Assembly (NCBI RefSeq): GCF_000820145.1
Contig: NZ_CDBW01000044.1
Location: forward strand, 62,001-126,000
From: Aeromonas sobria
GTDB lineage: Bacteria; Pseudomonadota; Gammaproteobacteria; Enterobacterales; Aeromonadaceae
Length of the DNA stretch: 64,000 bases
Direction of reading: 5' to 3'
Shown: positions 24,611 to 33,107 of the stretch, piece after piece
How the letters are laid out: each line of letters begins with the position of its first letter
Position numbering within the stretch: the stretch's first letter is position 1
The notes under the pieces: generated by a model
The model's database searches: none
Told to the model about the DNA's origin: nothing
The model's input: only the letters and a program-made list of their open reading frames with translations
Position numbers and translations under genes: made by a program

Positions 24611-25699
24611 TCAGCGCAGCTGCGGGGTATGGGTCAACACCCCCTGATTCTGGGCGCGATGGCGCAGCAGGTGATCCATCAACACCAGCGCCAGCATGGC
24701 TTCGGCGATGGGGACAGCACGGATGCCGACGCAAGGATCATGGCGACCCTTGGTGATCATCTCGATTGCCTCGCCCTCGGTATTGATGGTCTTGCCCGGC
24801 ACAGTGATGCTGGAGGTGGGCTTAAGCGCCATGCTTACCACGATATCCTGACCAGAGGAGATCCCCCCCAGAATGCCGCCCGCATGGTTGCTGGCAAAGC
24901 CTGCCGGGGTCATCTCGTCGCGATGCTCGGAGCCTTTTTGCTCCACCACCGCGAAGCCGTCACCGATCTCCACCCCTTTCACCGCATTGATGCCCATCAT
25001 AGCGTGGGCGATGTCGGCGTCGAGACGATCGAAGACCGGCTCACCGAGGCCCACCGGCACATGGCGCGCAATGACCTGTACCTTGGCACCTATGCTGTTG
25101 CCCTCTTTTTTCAGGTCGCGCATGTATTGATCGAGCTCCTCCAGCTTGCCCGCATCGGGGAAGAAGAAGGGATTTTGCTCGATCTGCGCCGCGTCGAACG
25201 CCTCGGCCTTGATGGGGCCAAGCTGGGAGAGGAAGCCAGTGATCTCGATGCCATGTACCTGTTTCAGGTACTTCTTGGCAATAGCCCCTGCCGCCACCCG
25301 CATCGCGGTCTCACGGGCAGAAGAACGACCGCCGCCGCGATAGTCGCGCTGACCGTACTTCTGGTGATAGGTGTAGTCCGCATGGCCCGGCCGGAACAGA
25401 TCCTTGATATCGGAGTAATCCTTGGAGCGCTGATCGGTGTTCTCGATAAGCAGCCCGATGGAGGTGCCGGTGGTCTTGCCCTCGAACACCCCGGAGAGGA
25501 TCTTCACCTCGTCCGGCTCGCGCCGCGGCGTGGTGTAGCGGGAGGTGCCCGGCTTGCGCCGATCCAAGTCCCCCTGCAGATCCGCTTCGCTTATCTCCAG
25601 CCCCGGTGGGCAGCCATCGACCACGGCGCCCAGCGCCAGACCGTGGCTCTCGCCAAAGGTGGTGACCCGAAAGAGAAGACCAAAACTGTTCCCTGCCAT
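24611..25699 (-). CDS. aroC: chorismate synthase
   Basis: AroC makes chorismate from EPSP with reduced FMN, the last step of the shikimate pathway. The 362-residue protein has the three family signatures: GESHGLALGAVVDGCPPG at 17-34, GRSSARETAMRVAAGAIAKK near 124-143 and the basic RHDPCVGIRAVPIAEAM near 322-338. FMN and substrate contacts HRDEMTPAG and SSGQDIVVS lie between. It starts 12 bp after the prmB stop on the same strand, so the two are an operon as in E. coli. Chorismate also feeds PabB, encoded at 34.8 kb. Confidence 0.97.
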   Translation of the reverse strand: MAGNSFGLLFRVTTFGESHGLALGAVVDGCPPGLEISEADLQGDLDRRKPGTSRYTTPRREPDEVKILSGVFEGKTTGTSIGLLIENTDQRSKDYSDIKDLFRPGHADYTYHQKYGQRDYRGGGRSSARETAMRVAAGAIAKKYLKQVHGIEITGFLSQLGPIKAEAFDAAQIEQNPFFFPDAGKLEELDQYMRDLKKEGNSIGAKVQVIARHVPVGLGEPVFDRLDADIAHAMMGINAVKGVEIGDGFAVVEQKGSEHRDEMTPAGFASNHAGGILGGISSGQDIVVSMALKPTSSITVPGKTINTEGEAIEMITKGRHDPCVGIRAVPIAEAMLALVLMDHLLRHRAQNQGVLTHTPQLR

Positions 25700-25711
25700 G
25701 CGTGCTCCTGC

Positions 25712-26647
25712 TTAGTTCTTGTAGATGGCGAAATGATCCTGATACTGCACCAGCTCTTCACGGGTCATCACGAACACCCCGTGACCGCCGTTCTCGAATT
25801 CAACCCAGGTAAAGGGGATCTCGGGGAACTGGGCTTCCAGATGGATCATGCTGTTGCCCACTTCGACCACCAACACGCCGTTATCCTTGAGGAAGTCGGC
25901 GGCATGGGCCAGCATGCGCTTGGTCAGTTTCAGGCCGTCAGAGCCCGACGCCAGTGCCAATTCAGGCTCGTGACGGAACTCCTCCGGCAGATCCGACATA
26001 TCTTCGGAGTCCACATAAGGCGGGTTGGAGACAATCAAATCGTACTTGTCACCGGCTGGCAGATCGCGGAACAGATCGGAGCGGATAGGAATAACCTGCT
26101 GCTCCACCCCATGATCGTCAATATTGCGCTCGGCCACGTTCAACGCATCGATGCTGATGTCGATGGCATCAACCTCGGCTTCCGGGAACTCGTGGGCCAT
26201 GATGATGGCAATGCAACCGGAGCCGGTGCACAAGTCCATGATGCGGGTCGGCTCATGCTTGAGGAACGGTGCGAAACGGTTAGCCACCATTTCGGAAATC
26301 GGCGAGCGCGGGATCAGCACCCGTTCATCGACATAAAACTCCCAGCCGGCGTACCAGGCCTTGTTGGTCAGGTAAGCGGCAGGCACCCGCTCCTGTACCC
26401 GACGAATGATCAGCTCTGCCAAACGATGGCGCTCGCTGCTGGTCAAACGGGAGTGGCGCATGGCTGGGTCTACATCCGGTGGCAGATGTAACGCGGGCAG
26501 TACCAATTGCACAGCCTCATCCCAGGCGTTGTCGGTTCCGTGTCCGTAGAAAATCCCGGCGTCGTTGAAACGACTCATGGCCCAACGCAACATGTCCTGG
26601 ATGGTGTGCATCTCGGCAACCACCTCATCGATAAATATCTTGTCCAA
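25712..26647 (-). CDS. prmB: ribosomal protein uL3 N5-glutamine methyltransferase PrmB
   Basis: PrmB methylates a glutamine of ribosomal protein L3 using S-adenosylmethionine. The 311-residue protein has the SAM motif DLCTGSGCIAI and the diagnostic NPPYVD catalytic loop, plus TSSERHRLAELIIRRVQERV and PRSPISEM. The frame opens at 26752, but the family N-terminus (MDKIFIDEVV) points to a TTG start at 26647 preceded by GGAGG at 5 bp; the upstream cysteine-rich extension is not part of the protein. It diverges from smrB and is followed by aroC, a conserved gamma-proteobacterial order. Confidence 0.95.
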   Translation of the reverse strand: MDKIFIDEVVAEMHTIQDMLRWAMSRFNDAGIFYGHGTDNAWDEAVQLVLPALHLPPDVDPAMRHSRLTSSERHRLAELIIRRVQERVPAAYLTNKAWYAGWEFYVDERVLIPRSPISEMVANRFAPFLKHEPTRIMDLCTGSGCIAIIMAHEFPEAEVDAIDISIDALNVAERNIDDHGVEQQVIPIRSDLFRDLPAGDKYDLIVSNPPYVDSEDMSDLPEEFRHEPELALASGSDGLKLTKRMLAHAADFLKDNGVLVVEVGNSMIHLEAQFPEIPFTWVEFENGGHGVFVMTREELVQYQDHFAIYKN

Positions 26648-26733
26648 ATCCACCTCCAAGTCGAGTAATATCCGGCCCGAGCACCCACTGCATAGCGGGC
26701 ACGACGCATACCTAATAAAAAATTGAGCATCTG

Positions 26734-27258
26734 ATGAAAAAAACGCCCTCACAGACAGAAGAGGAAACCCTGCTGTTCCGCGATGCGATAAAAGGTACCC
26801 GGAAAATCAAGCAAGATACCATAAGGGCCGAGTTACGCCCGGTCAAGCAGAAACGCGAATTGCGTGAAACCCGCGAAAAGCTTGGGGTTGACCACTATTT
26901 CAGCGATGAGTATCAGCCCCATCTTGACGAGGATGGGCCGACCCGTTACGTGCGGGAGGATGTGTCAAAATTTGAGCTGAAAAAGCTCAAGCGGGGCATT
27001 TATCCGCCGGAGATCTATCTCGATCTGCACGGCATGAACCAGCAACAAGCGAAACAGGAGCTGGCCGCCCTGCTCACCCTCTGCCAAAAAGAGAACATTC
27101 ACGTTGCATCTGTGATGCACGGCATCGGCAAGCATATTCTCAAACAGCGTATTCCCAGCTGGCTGGCCCAGCACCCCAATGTCCGCGCCTTCCATCAGTC
27201 CCCCCGTGAATGGGGTGGCGACAGCGCCATTCTGGTATTACTCGATATCGAAGAGTAG
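26734..27258 (+). CDS. smrB: ribosome rescue endonuclease SmrB
   Basis: SmrB cleaves mRNA at collided ribosomes so that they can be rescued. The 174-residue protein has a charged N-terminal helix (about 1-70) that in the family contacts the ribosome, and a C-terminal Smr domain (about 95-170) with LDLHGMNQQQAKQEL and VMHGIGKHILKQRIPSWL, containing the catalytic DLH and HGIG motifs. It ends with WGGDSAILVLL. It diverges from prmB with an 86-bp gap that holds both promoters. Confidence 0.94.
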   Translation: MKKTPSQTEEETLLFRDAIKGTRKIKQDTIRAELRPVKQKRELRETREKLGVDHYFSDEYQPHLDEDGPTRYVREDVSKFELKKLKRGIYPPEIYLDLHGMNQQQAKQELAALLTLCQKENIHVASVMHGIGKHILKQRIPSWLAQHPNVRAFHQSPREWGGDSAILVLLDIEE

Positions 27259-27315
27259 TTGGCCATCCATGCGCCCTATACTGACTATCAATAGGTTATT
27301 GACAGTGGAGGTCGC

Positions 27316-28611
27316 ATGTTTACACAAGGCTCCCATGCCGACATCAAGGCATCCCTCGATGCCATTGGCGCCGCCGTGGCAGTGTTCAGTCTCGATAAAG
27401 ATGACCACTTTGTGCTGGTCTCGGCCAACGATACCTTCGCCAATGCCTTCGATCTGGATGTGCTTGGCTGCATTGGCAAACGGCTAAGCGAGCTGTTCCC
27501 CCGCTACATCACCAATACCATCGAACAGCCAATGCACGAGTGCGTCAGTCAACAGACGGGGATCGAGAGCGAGCTGCCCATCGATACCCTCTCTCGCACC
27601 AGTTGGTGGCGCTTTGTGCTCTCTCCCATCATGCCCGAGCAAGCCAGGATCACCCGCATAATCGTCACCGCCATCGACATCACCGCCAAAAAGCAGCTGG
27701 AAGAGGCGCTCAAAACCAGTCGCAGTCGCTTCGAGGCGGTGGTCAACTCCGCCTATGACGGCATCATCAGCGTCAGCAGCGAATCGCGCATCGAGCTGAT
27801 TAATACCGCCGCCTGCGAGATGTTTGGCGTCGATCAAAGTTATCTTGGCAAACGGTTGGAAACCCTGTTGCCACAACGTTTTCGGGCTAACCATGAGGGC
27901 TATTTCAAAGCCTTCAGCAACTCCCCTATCACCTCTCGCCCCATGCATGCCCGCGCCTCGGTTATGGGGCTACGCCGCGATGGCAGCGAATTCCCGCTTG
28001 AAGTGACCATTGCAAAGATCCACCTAGGGCAATCCACCGAAATGACCGCCATCTTGCGGGATATCTCCGAGCGAGCCCGGCTGGTGGAAGAGTTAAAAGT
28101 AGCCGCCACCACGGATCCGCTTACCGGTATTGCCAACCGGCGCCGTTTCGGTGAACTGGTCAATGCCGAAATGCAGCGCTGCCAACGCTTTGACCATCCG
28201 ATGAGTCTGCTGATGATCGACATCGATCACTTCAAACAGATTAACGACACCTATGGCCACCAGCAGGGGGATCAAGCATTGTTAAGTCTGGTTAACAGGA
28301 TCGGCAAACAGCTGCGGGAGGTGGACATGCTGGGCCGCTGGGGCGGTGAGGAATTTATCGTATTATTGCCGGAAACCTCACTGGAACTGGCCTGGGCCAG
28401 CGCCGAGCGGATCAGGTTAGCGGTCGAATCGACGATTCATCCACTGGCGGGTTCCCTCGAGGTAACCCTCACCATCAGTATCGGGATCAGCACCAGCAAG
28501 GGTCCCCTCGACAGCGTCGAACAGATGATCACCCGGGCCGATACCGCCCTCTATCTGGCCAAAAAACAGGGACGTAACTGCTGCCGCAAAGAGGAGCCGG
28601 ACCCGACCTGA
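27316..28611 (+). CDS. PAS-PAS-GGDEF diguanylate cyclase
   Basis: The 431-residue protein makes the second messenger c-di-GMP. Two PAS sensor domains occupy about 10-125 (FSLDKDDHFVLVSANDTF) and 135-260 (ESRIELINTAACEMFGVDQS, then a PAC segment RDISERARLVEEL). The GGDEF domain (about 265-430) has the active motif GGEEF and, five residues before it, REVD, an intact RxxD inhibitory site, so product inhibition is expected. TTDPLTGIANRRRF begins the catalytic domain. It has no membrane segment, so it senses a cytosolic signal. GGAGG lies 8 bp before the ATG. It follows smrB by 57 bp and may share transcription. Confidence 0.93.
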   Translation: MFTQGSHADIKASLDAIGAAVAVFSLDKDDHFVLVSANDTFANAFDLDVLGCIGKRLSELFPRYITNTIEQPMHECVSQQTGIESELPIDTLSRTSWWRFVLSPIMPEQARITRIIVTAIDITAKKQLEEALKTSRSRFEAVVNSAYDGIISVSSESRIELINTAACEMFGVDQSYLGKRLETLLPQRFRANHEGYFKAFSNSPITSRPMHARASVMGLRRDGSEFPLEVTIAKIHLGQSTEMTAILRDISERARLVEELKVAATTDPLTGIANRRRFGELVNAEMQRCQRFDHPMSLLMIDIDHFKQINDTYGHQQGDQALLSLVNRIGKQLREVDMLGRWGGEEFIVLLPETSLELAWASAERIRLAVESTIHPLAGSLEVTLTISIGISTSKGPLDSVEQMITRADTALYLAKKQGRNCCRKEEPDPT

Positions 28612-28696
28612 TGGCACACTCCCCTGCCTTTTGGTGGCTCCGACACTATTACCCCTTGGTGGCTCCGCCACCATTGTCCGAACAGCAATAACCAAC

Positions 28697-28731
28697 AGCA
28701 GTGTTACCTCTTCGGTGGCACTGCTTTTTTT
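28697..28731 (+). terminator. terminator of the GGDEF gene
   Basis: AGCAGTG (28697-28703) and CACTGCT (28719-28725) form the stem, with an inner ACC/GGT pair, followed by eight T. It lies 86 bp after the stop. Confidence 0.8.
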
Positions 28732-29120
28732 GGATGGAAGTCCCATGTCGCACACCTTCTCTGCTGACCCTCTTTGCATATCACATTGATTACCCCGCTC
28801 GCAGTCATAATAAAATACGCTTAACTACACCCCATCGCCTGTTAATACATGGATACATGAAATCTTTACACCCAATATTTCGAGGAGCTATTTTTAAAAT
28901 GTGATTGCGAACAAACTACGCTACATGGATGGCAGGTATTAACACAAAGCTCGGCTCTTAACCATCCAGGTTTATTTGTACTCGTAGCCCAACGAAAATT
29001 ACGATGCGAATAATAAAGATGTTCTATAAATACAGCTACGTCTTTGGCTGACTCATCACATTGATAGATGAATACCTGCATCAACACTGCCGAATATTAT
29101 CTCCCATAGAACAAATATGT
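28732..29120. other. non-coding gap between the GGDEF gene and the chitinase
   Basis: The gap between the two terminators is AT-rich. A 73-codon frame at 28866-29087 (minus) has no ribosome-binding site and no recognisable family. I see no RNA gene or repeat here. Confidence 0.5.
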
Positions 29121-29142
29121 AAAAAAGGGGGCCAAGCCCCCT
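29121..29142 (-). terminator. terminator of the chitinase gene
   Basis: AGGGGGC (29126-29132) and GCCCCCT (29136-29142) form a stem with a 3-base loop. On the minus strand TTTTTT follows, 33 bp after the stop. Confidence 0.85.
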
Positions 29143-29174
29143 CTCCTTAGCCCATCAACGAATGAACTATCTCT

Positions 29175-30638
29175 TTATTTGGCAGTGACCAACGCCCATG
29201 GGCCACCTTTGGCGGGATCATCCCCCTGCGTCCACCATTTGGCCTGATAAACAGCGCCCTTGTAGCTCACCTTGCTGCCAGCGGTATAAACCTTGCTGGC
29301 ATCCCAGGCCGCATTGCCATTAATGGGCGGATCGACCGGATCTATCGGTGCAGGATCAAGCTTGGCGACGATCCGCACTTTCGGCCAACTGGCGTGAGAT
29401 CCATAAAAATTGGTCACGCACTTCTCGTAATCACCCGGCACCAGCGCGGAGTAAGCGGTCTGGAAGCCCACCAGCTCGCACTCAAAGGAGTAACCGCCCG
29501 GGCGATCCGGGTAGTATTTCCAGTTACCATCCCAGTTGGTGTAGAGCACATCGGTGGCACCGTTGAGATTAAGGCTGCCATAAGGGGTCTGCTGCCAGCA
29601 GGTGTTCTTCTCATCCCCCTTGACCGGGATCTGGTAGTGCTTGGCCAGCCCTTCCCAGTAGCGGATGCGATTGACCGGTTGCCCCTTGTCCTTGTTCTGC
29701 TCGCCACACTCTATGCCGCCGTTGATGACGTTAATGGTGGTGCCAAAGCCATAACCGATACCAGCGTCAGTTTCCCGCGTGGAGGGTACCCAGGTGCGGT
29801 CAATCACGTGCAGCATGGCCGGTTTCGGAGCCTGCGGGGTCAGGAAGAACCAGATAGCCGAAGCGAGGTTAAGCCAGGAGTCTGCCACCAACCCCGGGTT
29901 GTTGAGCAGCACCAAGGCATCGCCATCAAACATCGCCTCGGAGAAGGCGCCGTAGTTAAAGTGGTAGGAGAGCTGCTTGGCGCCGCGGCCGAAGTACCCC
30001 TGGCCGGTGCTGCAGGGCCACTTCTTGTTCTGCCAGTCGTTCTGGCCGCAGCCGGTGGTGTAGCCGGTCTGTCCTTCTGACCAGCCCATCTCCCGAACAT
30101 GCACCAGCGCCTGCTGCCACTCTTCCAACCCCTGCGGGTTATCAGAGACGTTCTCCTTGGCGATATGGCCGCCGGTCTCCTGCGAAAAATGAGCAAATGC
30201 GGTCACAATGGATTTTTTACAGATGGCATCGGCATCACGCCCGTCGGTATATTCTCCGCAGAACGCCGGAAATTTACCGATGGCCCGCAAGAAGCGGACA
30301 TAGGTATATTCAGGCGCCGCCATCTGGGTTAAATATTCCCATTCAGATTGGGGAAACACCCGTTCAACCCGCTTTACGTTGTCAGGATTGCTTGCCAGAC
30401 CTGGTTCAATGGCATCGACTATTTTATTTGACCGGGTAGCTAATGCCTTGGCCCATATTGCATACATGGGATTGGCCGTCTTGGCTTTTTCCACGGCGGC
30501 CAGATCCGGTGCCGCAATCACATATCCTCCCGCATTTTGCGGATCGGGTTGAATATTCATGGCTGCACTCATTGCGGCATAGCTTGGCAATGCACAGGCA
30601 GCAGCGATCAGCCAGGCGCAACGCTTGGGTTTGAACAT
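29175..30638 (-). CDS. secreted family GH19 chitinase with C-terminal chitin-binding domain
   Basis: The 487-residue protein should hydrolyse chitin outside the cell. It begins with a signal peptide (KRCAWLIAAACALPSYA). The GH19 domain (about 80-400) has FAHFSQETGGH with the catalytic Glu, GYFGRGAKQLSYHFNYG, AIWFFLTPQAPKPAMLHVI and GYGFGTTINVINGGIECG. A Pro-rich linker (PIDPVDPPI) leads to a final carbohydrate-binding domain of type 5/12 (AWDASKVYTAGSKVSYKG and AKWWTQGDDP). The ATG at 30638 follows AAGGA; the longer upstream frame is ignored because it would bury the signal peptide. It is a single-gene unit. Confidence 0.94.
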   Translation of the reverse strand: MFKPKRCAWLIAAACALPSYAAMSAAMNIQPDPQNAGGYVIAAPDLAAVEKAKTANPMYAIWAKALATRSNKIVDAIEPGLASNPDNVKRVERVFPQSEWEYLTQMAAPEYTYVRFLRAIGKFPAFCGEYTDGRDADAICKKSIVTAFAHFSQETGGHIAKENVSDNPQGLEEWQQALVHVREMGWSEGQTGYTTGCGQNDWQNKKWPCSTGQGYFGRGAKQLSYHFNYGAFSEAMFDGDALVLLNNPGLVADSWLNLASAIWFFLTPQAPKPAMLHVIDRTWVPSTRETDAGIGYGFGTTINVINGGIECGEQNKDKGQPVNRIRYWEGLAKHYQIPVKGDEKNTCWQQTPYGSLNLNGATDVLYTNWDGNWKYYPDRPGGYSFECELVGFQTAYSALVPGDYEKCVTNFYGSHASWPKVRIVAKLDPAPIDPVDPPINGNAAWDASKVYTAGSKVSYKGAVYQAKWWTQGDDPAKGGPWALVTAK

Positions 30639-30946
30639 GTGTACCGTCCTTGTTTGGGAATAACGCGCTCCAAGAGTAGGTGTTTCAACAACTAAATTCA
30701 CGATGATAATTAAGAAATAAGCGGAATTTGTGAGCCATTTCACCTTGTGATATTTAGCGCAACTAAAACAAGGAAAGAGAACTCAAACGAAAACACAGAA
30801 ACGTGATCTATCGCCAGTTTTTGGAAGGGTGAGACGGTCAGATGAACGGTTACCGGCTCATTATTCGAGAGGCAAAAAAATGGCTGACACGCTCAGCCTG
30901 TCAGCCATCATCAATGCTCAAGAAAAATGCTCAAGAGAGCCCGGCG
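30639..30946. other. upstream region of the chitinase gene
   Basis: These 308 bp hold the chitinase promoter, in an AT-rich segment at about 30660-30800, and, at the far end, the terminator of the methyltransferase gene. No gene is supported. Confidence 0.5.
30874..30907 (-). terminator. terminator of the methyltransferase gene
   Basis: TGGCTGACA (30881-30889) pairs with TGTCAGCCA (30899-30907). On the minus strand seven T follow. It lies about 40 bp after the stop. Confidence 0.85.
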
Positions 30947-32167
30947 TCAGGCGCGCACGGCACGGATCAGAATATTGCGCGGGGTCATGGGTTTGGCACA
31001 GAACTCCCCCACCTCGACTCGATAGCCCTGCTCTTGCAAAAAGAGCGCGCGATCCAGTGCCAGCCAGATCTCGAGGGGACGGCGAAACAGATGGCGCACC
31101 AGCTCCATACGGGCAACATCACCAAAGCGGCGCTCCCCTTGCGCCAGCAATGCGGGATAGTCGAGCTCGGCAGGCAACACAATCCCCTTGCGCTCTGCCG
31201 CCCACACGCAAAATGCCTCGAAACTGCCGGTCAGCAGGCTCTTTTGCATATTGGGCACCGGCAGATACTCATCCACCCCGCGCACCTGCCGCTGCAAGCA
31301 GTCAAATCCGAGCCGCCATATCACTTCCAGCTCCCGCAAGCGGGCGATCCGCGCGCCGCCGGTCACCGTCTCCTGCAGCGGCAGCTTGAGATCTGCCTTG
31401 CTCAACATCAGCTCGCTGGCCTTTGCCGCCGCTGACAGCGGGCGATAGTGGCTGGTGCGGATCAGGTGGTAACAACAGGGAGAAATAGTCACCCCGCTGG
31501 CACTGCGCTCGGCTACCCGCTCCAGCAGATGGGTATGTAGCTCGCCGCAGGCATGAAGTGCCATGGCGTGGTGCTCGGGGGCAATCAGCGCCGCCGACTC
31601 GGGAGCAAAGGCATCGGCGCAGGTAAAGGCCATATTGGCGCCATCCCGCTCGGCCAGCAGCCGCCCTTCGTCGCAGAGCTGCGGTTGCAGTTCCAGACTC
31701 AGGATAGGAGCCTGTCGGTGGAGCGACACCAGCCGCCCAAGGTGGCCCTTGCCAGCACACCACTCAAGATAGGGGCCCTGATGGGCGGGCAAGCAGGCAG
31801 TGAATGACTCGATCTGGGCCTGTTTGCGCCCCGGCATGTTCAATGCCATTGCCTTGCTGCAGGTGATGGGTTCAGGGGGAAACAGGGCAAGCTGGCTAAG
31901 TTGTTGCAGCTCGGCCCCTTCGGTAATCCAGGGCGCCAGCAAGCAACTGAGGGCGTCCATATCCGCATCAAACTCGGCCAGCTGGGCCAGGGTCAACCCA
32001 TTGAGCAGGGCTGCCAGATCAGGGGCCTCATCAGCAAAGGCCATCGCCAAATGATGGTATGGCTGATATTGCCACCAGCGCCGGTAGCGGGTGAGCAGTC
32101 GATCCAGTTGTTGAAAACGTTGAGCCAGCACGCGCGCCCCTGCCTTGCAGTCAAAAAAGAGGCTCAT
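30947..32167 (-). CDS. SAM-dependent methyltransferase (Methyltransf_32-like)
   Basis: The 406-residue cytosolic protein has a helical N-terminal region (about 1-125) and a central methyltransferase fold. EWCAGKGHLGRLV (about 155-167) is the SAM-binding glycine motif, SLELQPQLCDEGR the acidic strand that holds the ribose, and MALHACGELHTHLLE with ISPCCYH the family's distinctive later motifs. This resembles the methyltransferase-32 group related to eukaryotic GSTCD. The cysteine pair CCYH is conserved in that group and could touch the substrate. The substrate is unknown; RNA is a reasonable guess but only inference. It is transcribed alone. Confidence 0.85.
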   Translation of the reverse strand: MSLFFDCKAGARVLAQRFQQLDRLLTRYRRWWQYQPYHHLAMAFADEAPDLAALLNGLTLAQLAEFDADMDALSCLLAPWITEGAELQQLSQLALFPPEPITCSKAMALNMPGRKQAQIESFTACLPAHQGPYLEWCAGKGHLGRLVSLHRQAPILSLELQPQLCDEGRLLAERDGANMAFTCADAFAPESAALIAPEHHAMALHACGELHTHLLERVAERSASGVTISPCCYHLIRTSHYRPLSAAAKASELMLSKADLKLPLQETVTGGARIARLRELEVIWRLGFDCLQRQVRGVDEYLPVPNMQKSLLTGSFEAFCVWAAERKGIVLPAELDYPALLAQGERRFGDVARMELVRHLFRRPLEIWLALDRALFLQEQGYRVEVGEFCAKPMTPRNILIRAVRA

Positions 32168-32362
32168 TCTAGCGATCCCGCTTCAAAATGCACCCTCAAT
32201 ACCCGGTAAATCCACCGTTAAAAGCAAGCGGCGCGGCTTTCACTCGCAGCCATCAACCAGGGTGACCTGACAAAGTAGGGGGGTTTATGCTATATTCCGC
32301 CCCCTCTTTCACGCGCCCCGCTCCTCGCGGGTCGCTTTACCACTAGCTATGGGACTAACAAC

Positions 32363-32941
32363 ATGACCATCAACGCCATCCTGCAAGCGCGCGCGGGCGC
32401 CAAGTGTGAACTGTGCAGCGCCGAGCAGGCGCTGACCGCCTTCGTGGTGCCTCACTCTCCCGCCAGCGACGATGATCACAGCGTTGCCATCTGCGACACC
32501 TGCCGTGGTCAGCTGGAACAACCGGATACCCTGGTGGTCAACCACTGGCGTGGCCTGAGTGACAGCATGTGGAGCCAGGTGCCTGCGGTACAGGTGATGG
32601 CATGGCGCCAGCTGAAAGCACTCTCCGGCAAGGGTGAGGTGTGGGCTCAGGATCTGCTGGACATGATGTACATGGAAGACGAGGCCAAAGCCTGGGCCGA
32701 AGCTGGACTGGCTGACGAAGATGACGACAGCGTACCGACCGTTGACTCCAACGGCGCCGTGCTGCAAGAGGGCGATTCCGTCACCCTGATCAAGGATCTG
32801 GAAGTAAAAGGCGGCGGTTTCACCGCCAAGCGCGGCACCCTGGTCAAGGGCATCCGTCTGACCAACAACCCGCTCCATATCGAAGGCAAGGTCAACGGCG
32901 TGCAGATCGTACTGGTCGCTGCCTACCTGAAAAAGGCCTAA
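32363..32941 (+). CDS. PhnA-type zinc-ribbon protein (YjdM-like, long form)
   Basis: The 192-residue protein has two parts. Residues 1-75 have CELCSAEQ and CDTCRGQL, a four-cysteine zinc ribbon. Residues about 128-190 are the conserved PhnA domain (LQEGDSVTLIKDLEVKGGG, KRGTLVKGIRLTNN, HIEGKVNGVQIVL), an SH3-like barrel. The family was named from the phosphonate operon, but its role in phosphonate use is doubtful. The spacer between the domains is acidic. E. coli YjdM is shorter, so this is the extended form. No phosphonate genes lie nearby. The ribosome-binding site is weak. Confidence 0.88.
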   Translation: MTINAILQARAGAKCELCSAEQALTAFVVPHSPASDDDHSVAICDTCRGQLEQPDTLVVNHWRGLSDSMWSQVPAVQVMAWRQLKALSGKGEVWAQDLLDMMYMEDEAKAWAEAGLADEDDDSVPTVDSNGAVLQEGDSVTLIKDLEVKGGGFTAKRGTLVKGIRLTNNPLHIEGKVNGVQIVLVAAYLKKA

Positions 32942-32985
32942 GCCAGGCGCGACCGCTCTGCTGGCAACAGCATGAGCACAACGAG

Positions 32986-33013
32986 AAAGGATGGCGTCGA
33001 GTCATCCTTTTTT
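32986..33013 (+). terminator. terminator of the PhnA-type gene
   Basis: AAAGGATG (32986-32993) and CATCCTTT (33003-33010) form a stem followed by more T residues. It lies 45 bp after the stop. Confidence 0.8.
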
Positions 33014-33035
33014 ATGCCTGCTTGCCGCCAGCAGC

Positions 33036-33068
33036 AAAAAGGCGCATCCGGATGGATGCGCCTTTTTT
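33036..33068. terminator. bidirectional terminator ending the fumarase gene
   Basis: AAAAAGGCGCATCC pairs with GGATGCGCCTTTTT around a 4-base loop. On the minus strand the T-tract follows the stem, 40 bp after the fumarase stop. Confidence 0.88.
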
Positions 33069-33107
33069 ACATTGCCACTGCCGTTAACCGGCAGCCGGGA
33101 CGGTCAC

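Noticed and set aside
24629..26491. 620-codon open frame opposite aroC and prmB
   Set aside because: It spans two known genes in antisense and resembles no protein family.
28866..29087. 73-codon frame in the gap before the chitinase
   Set aside because: It has no ribosome-binding site, no family resemblance and an atypical composition.
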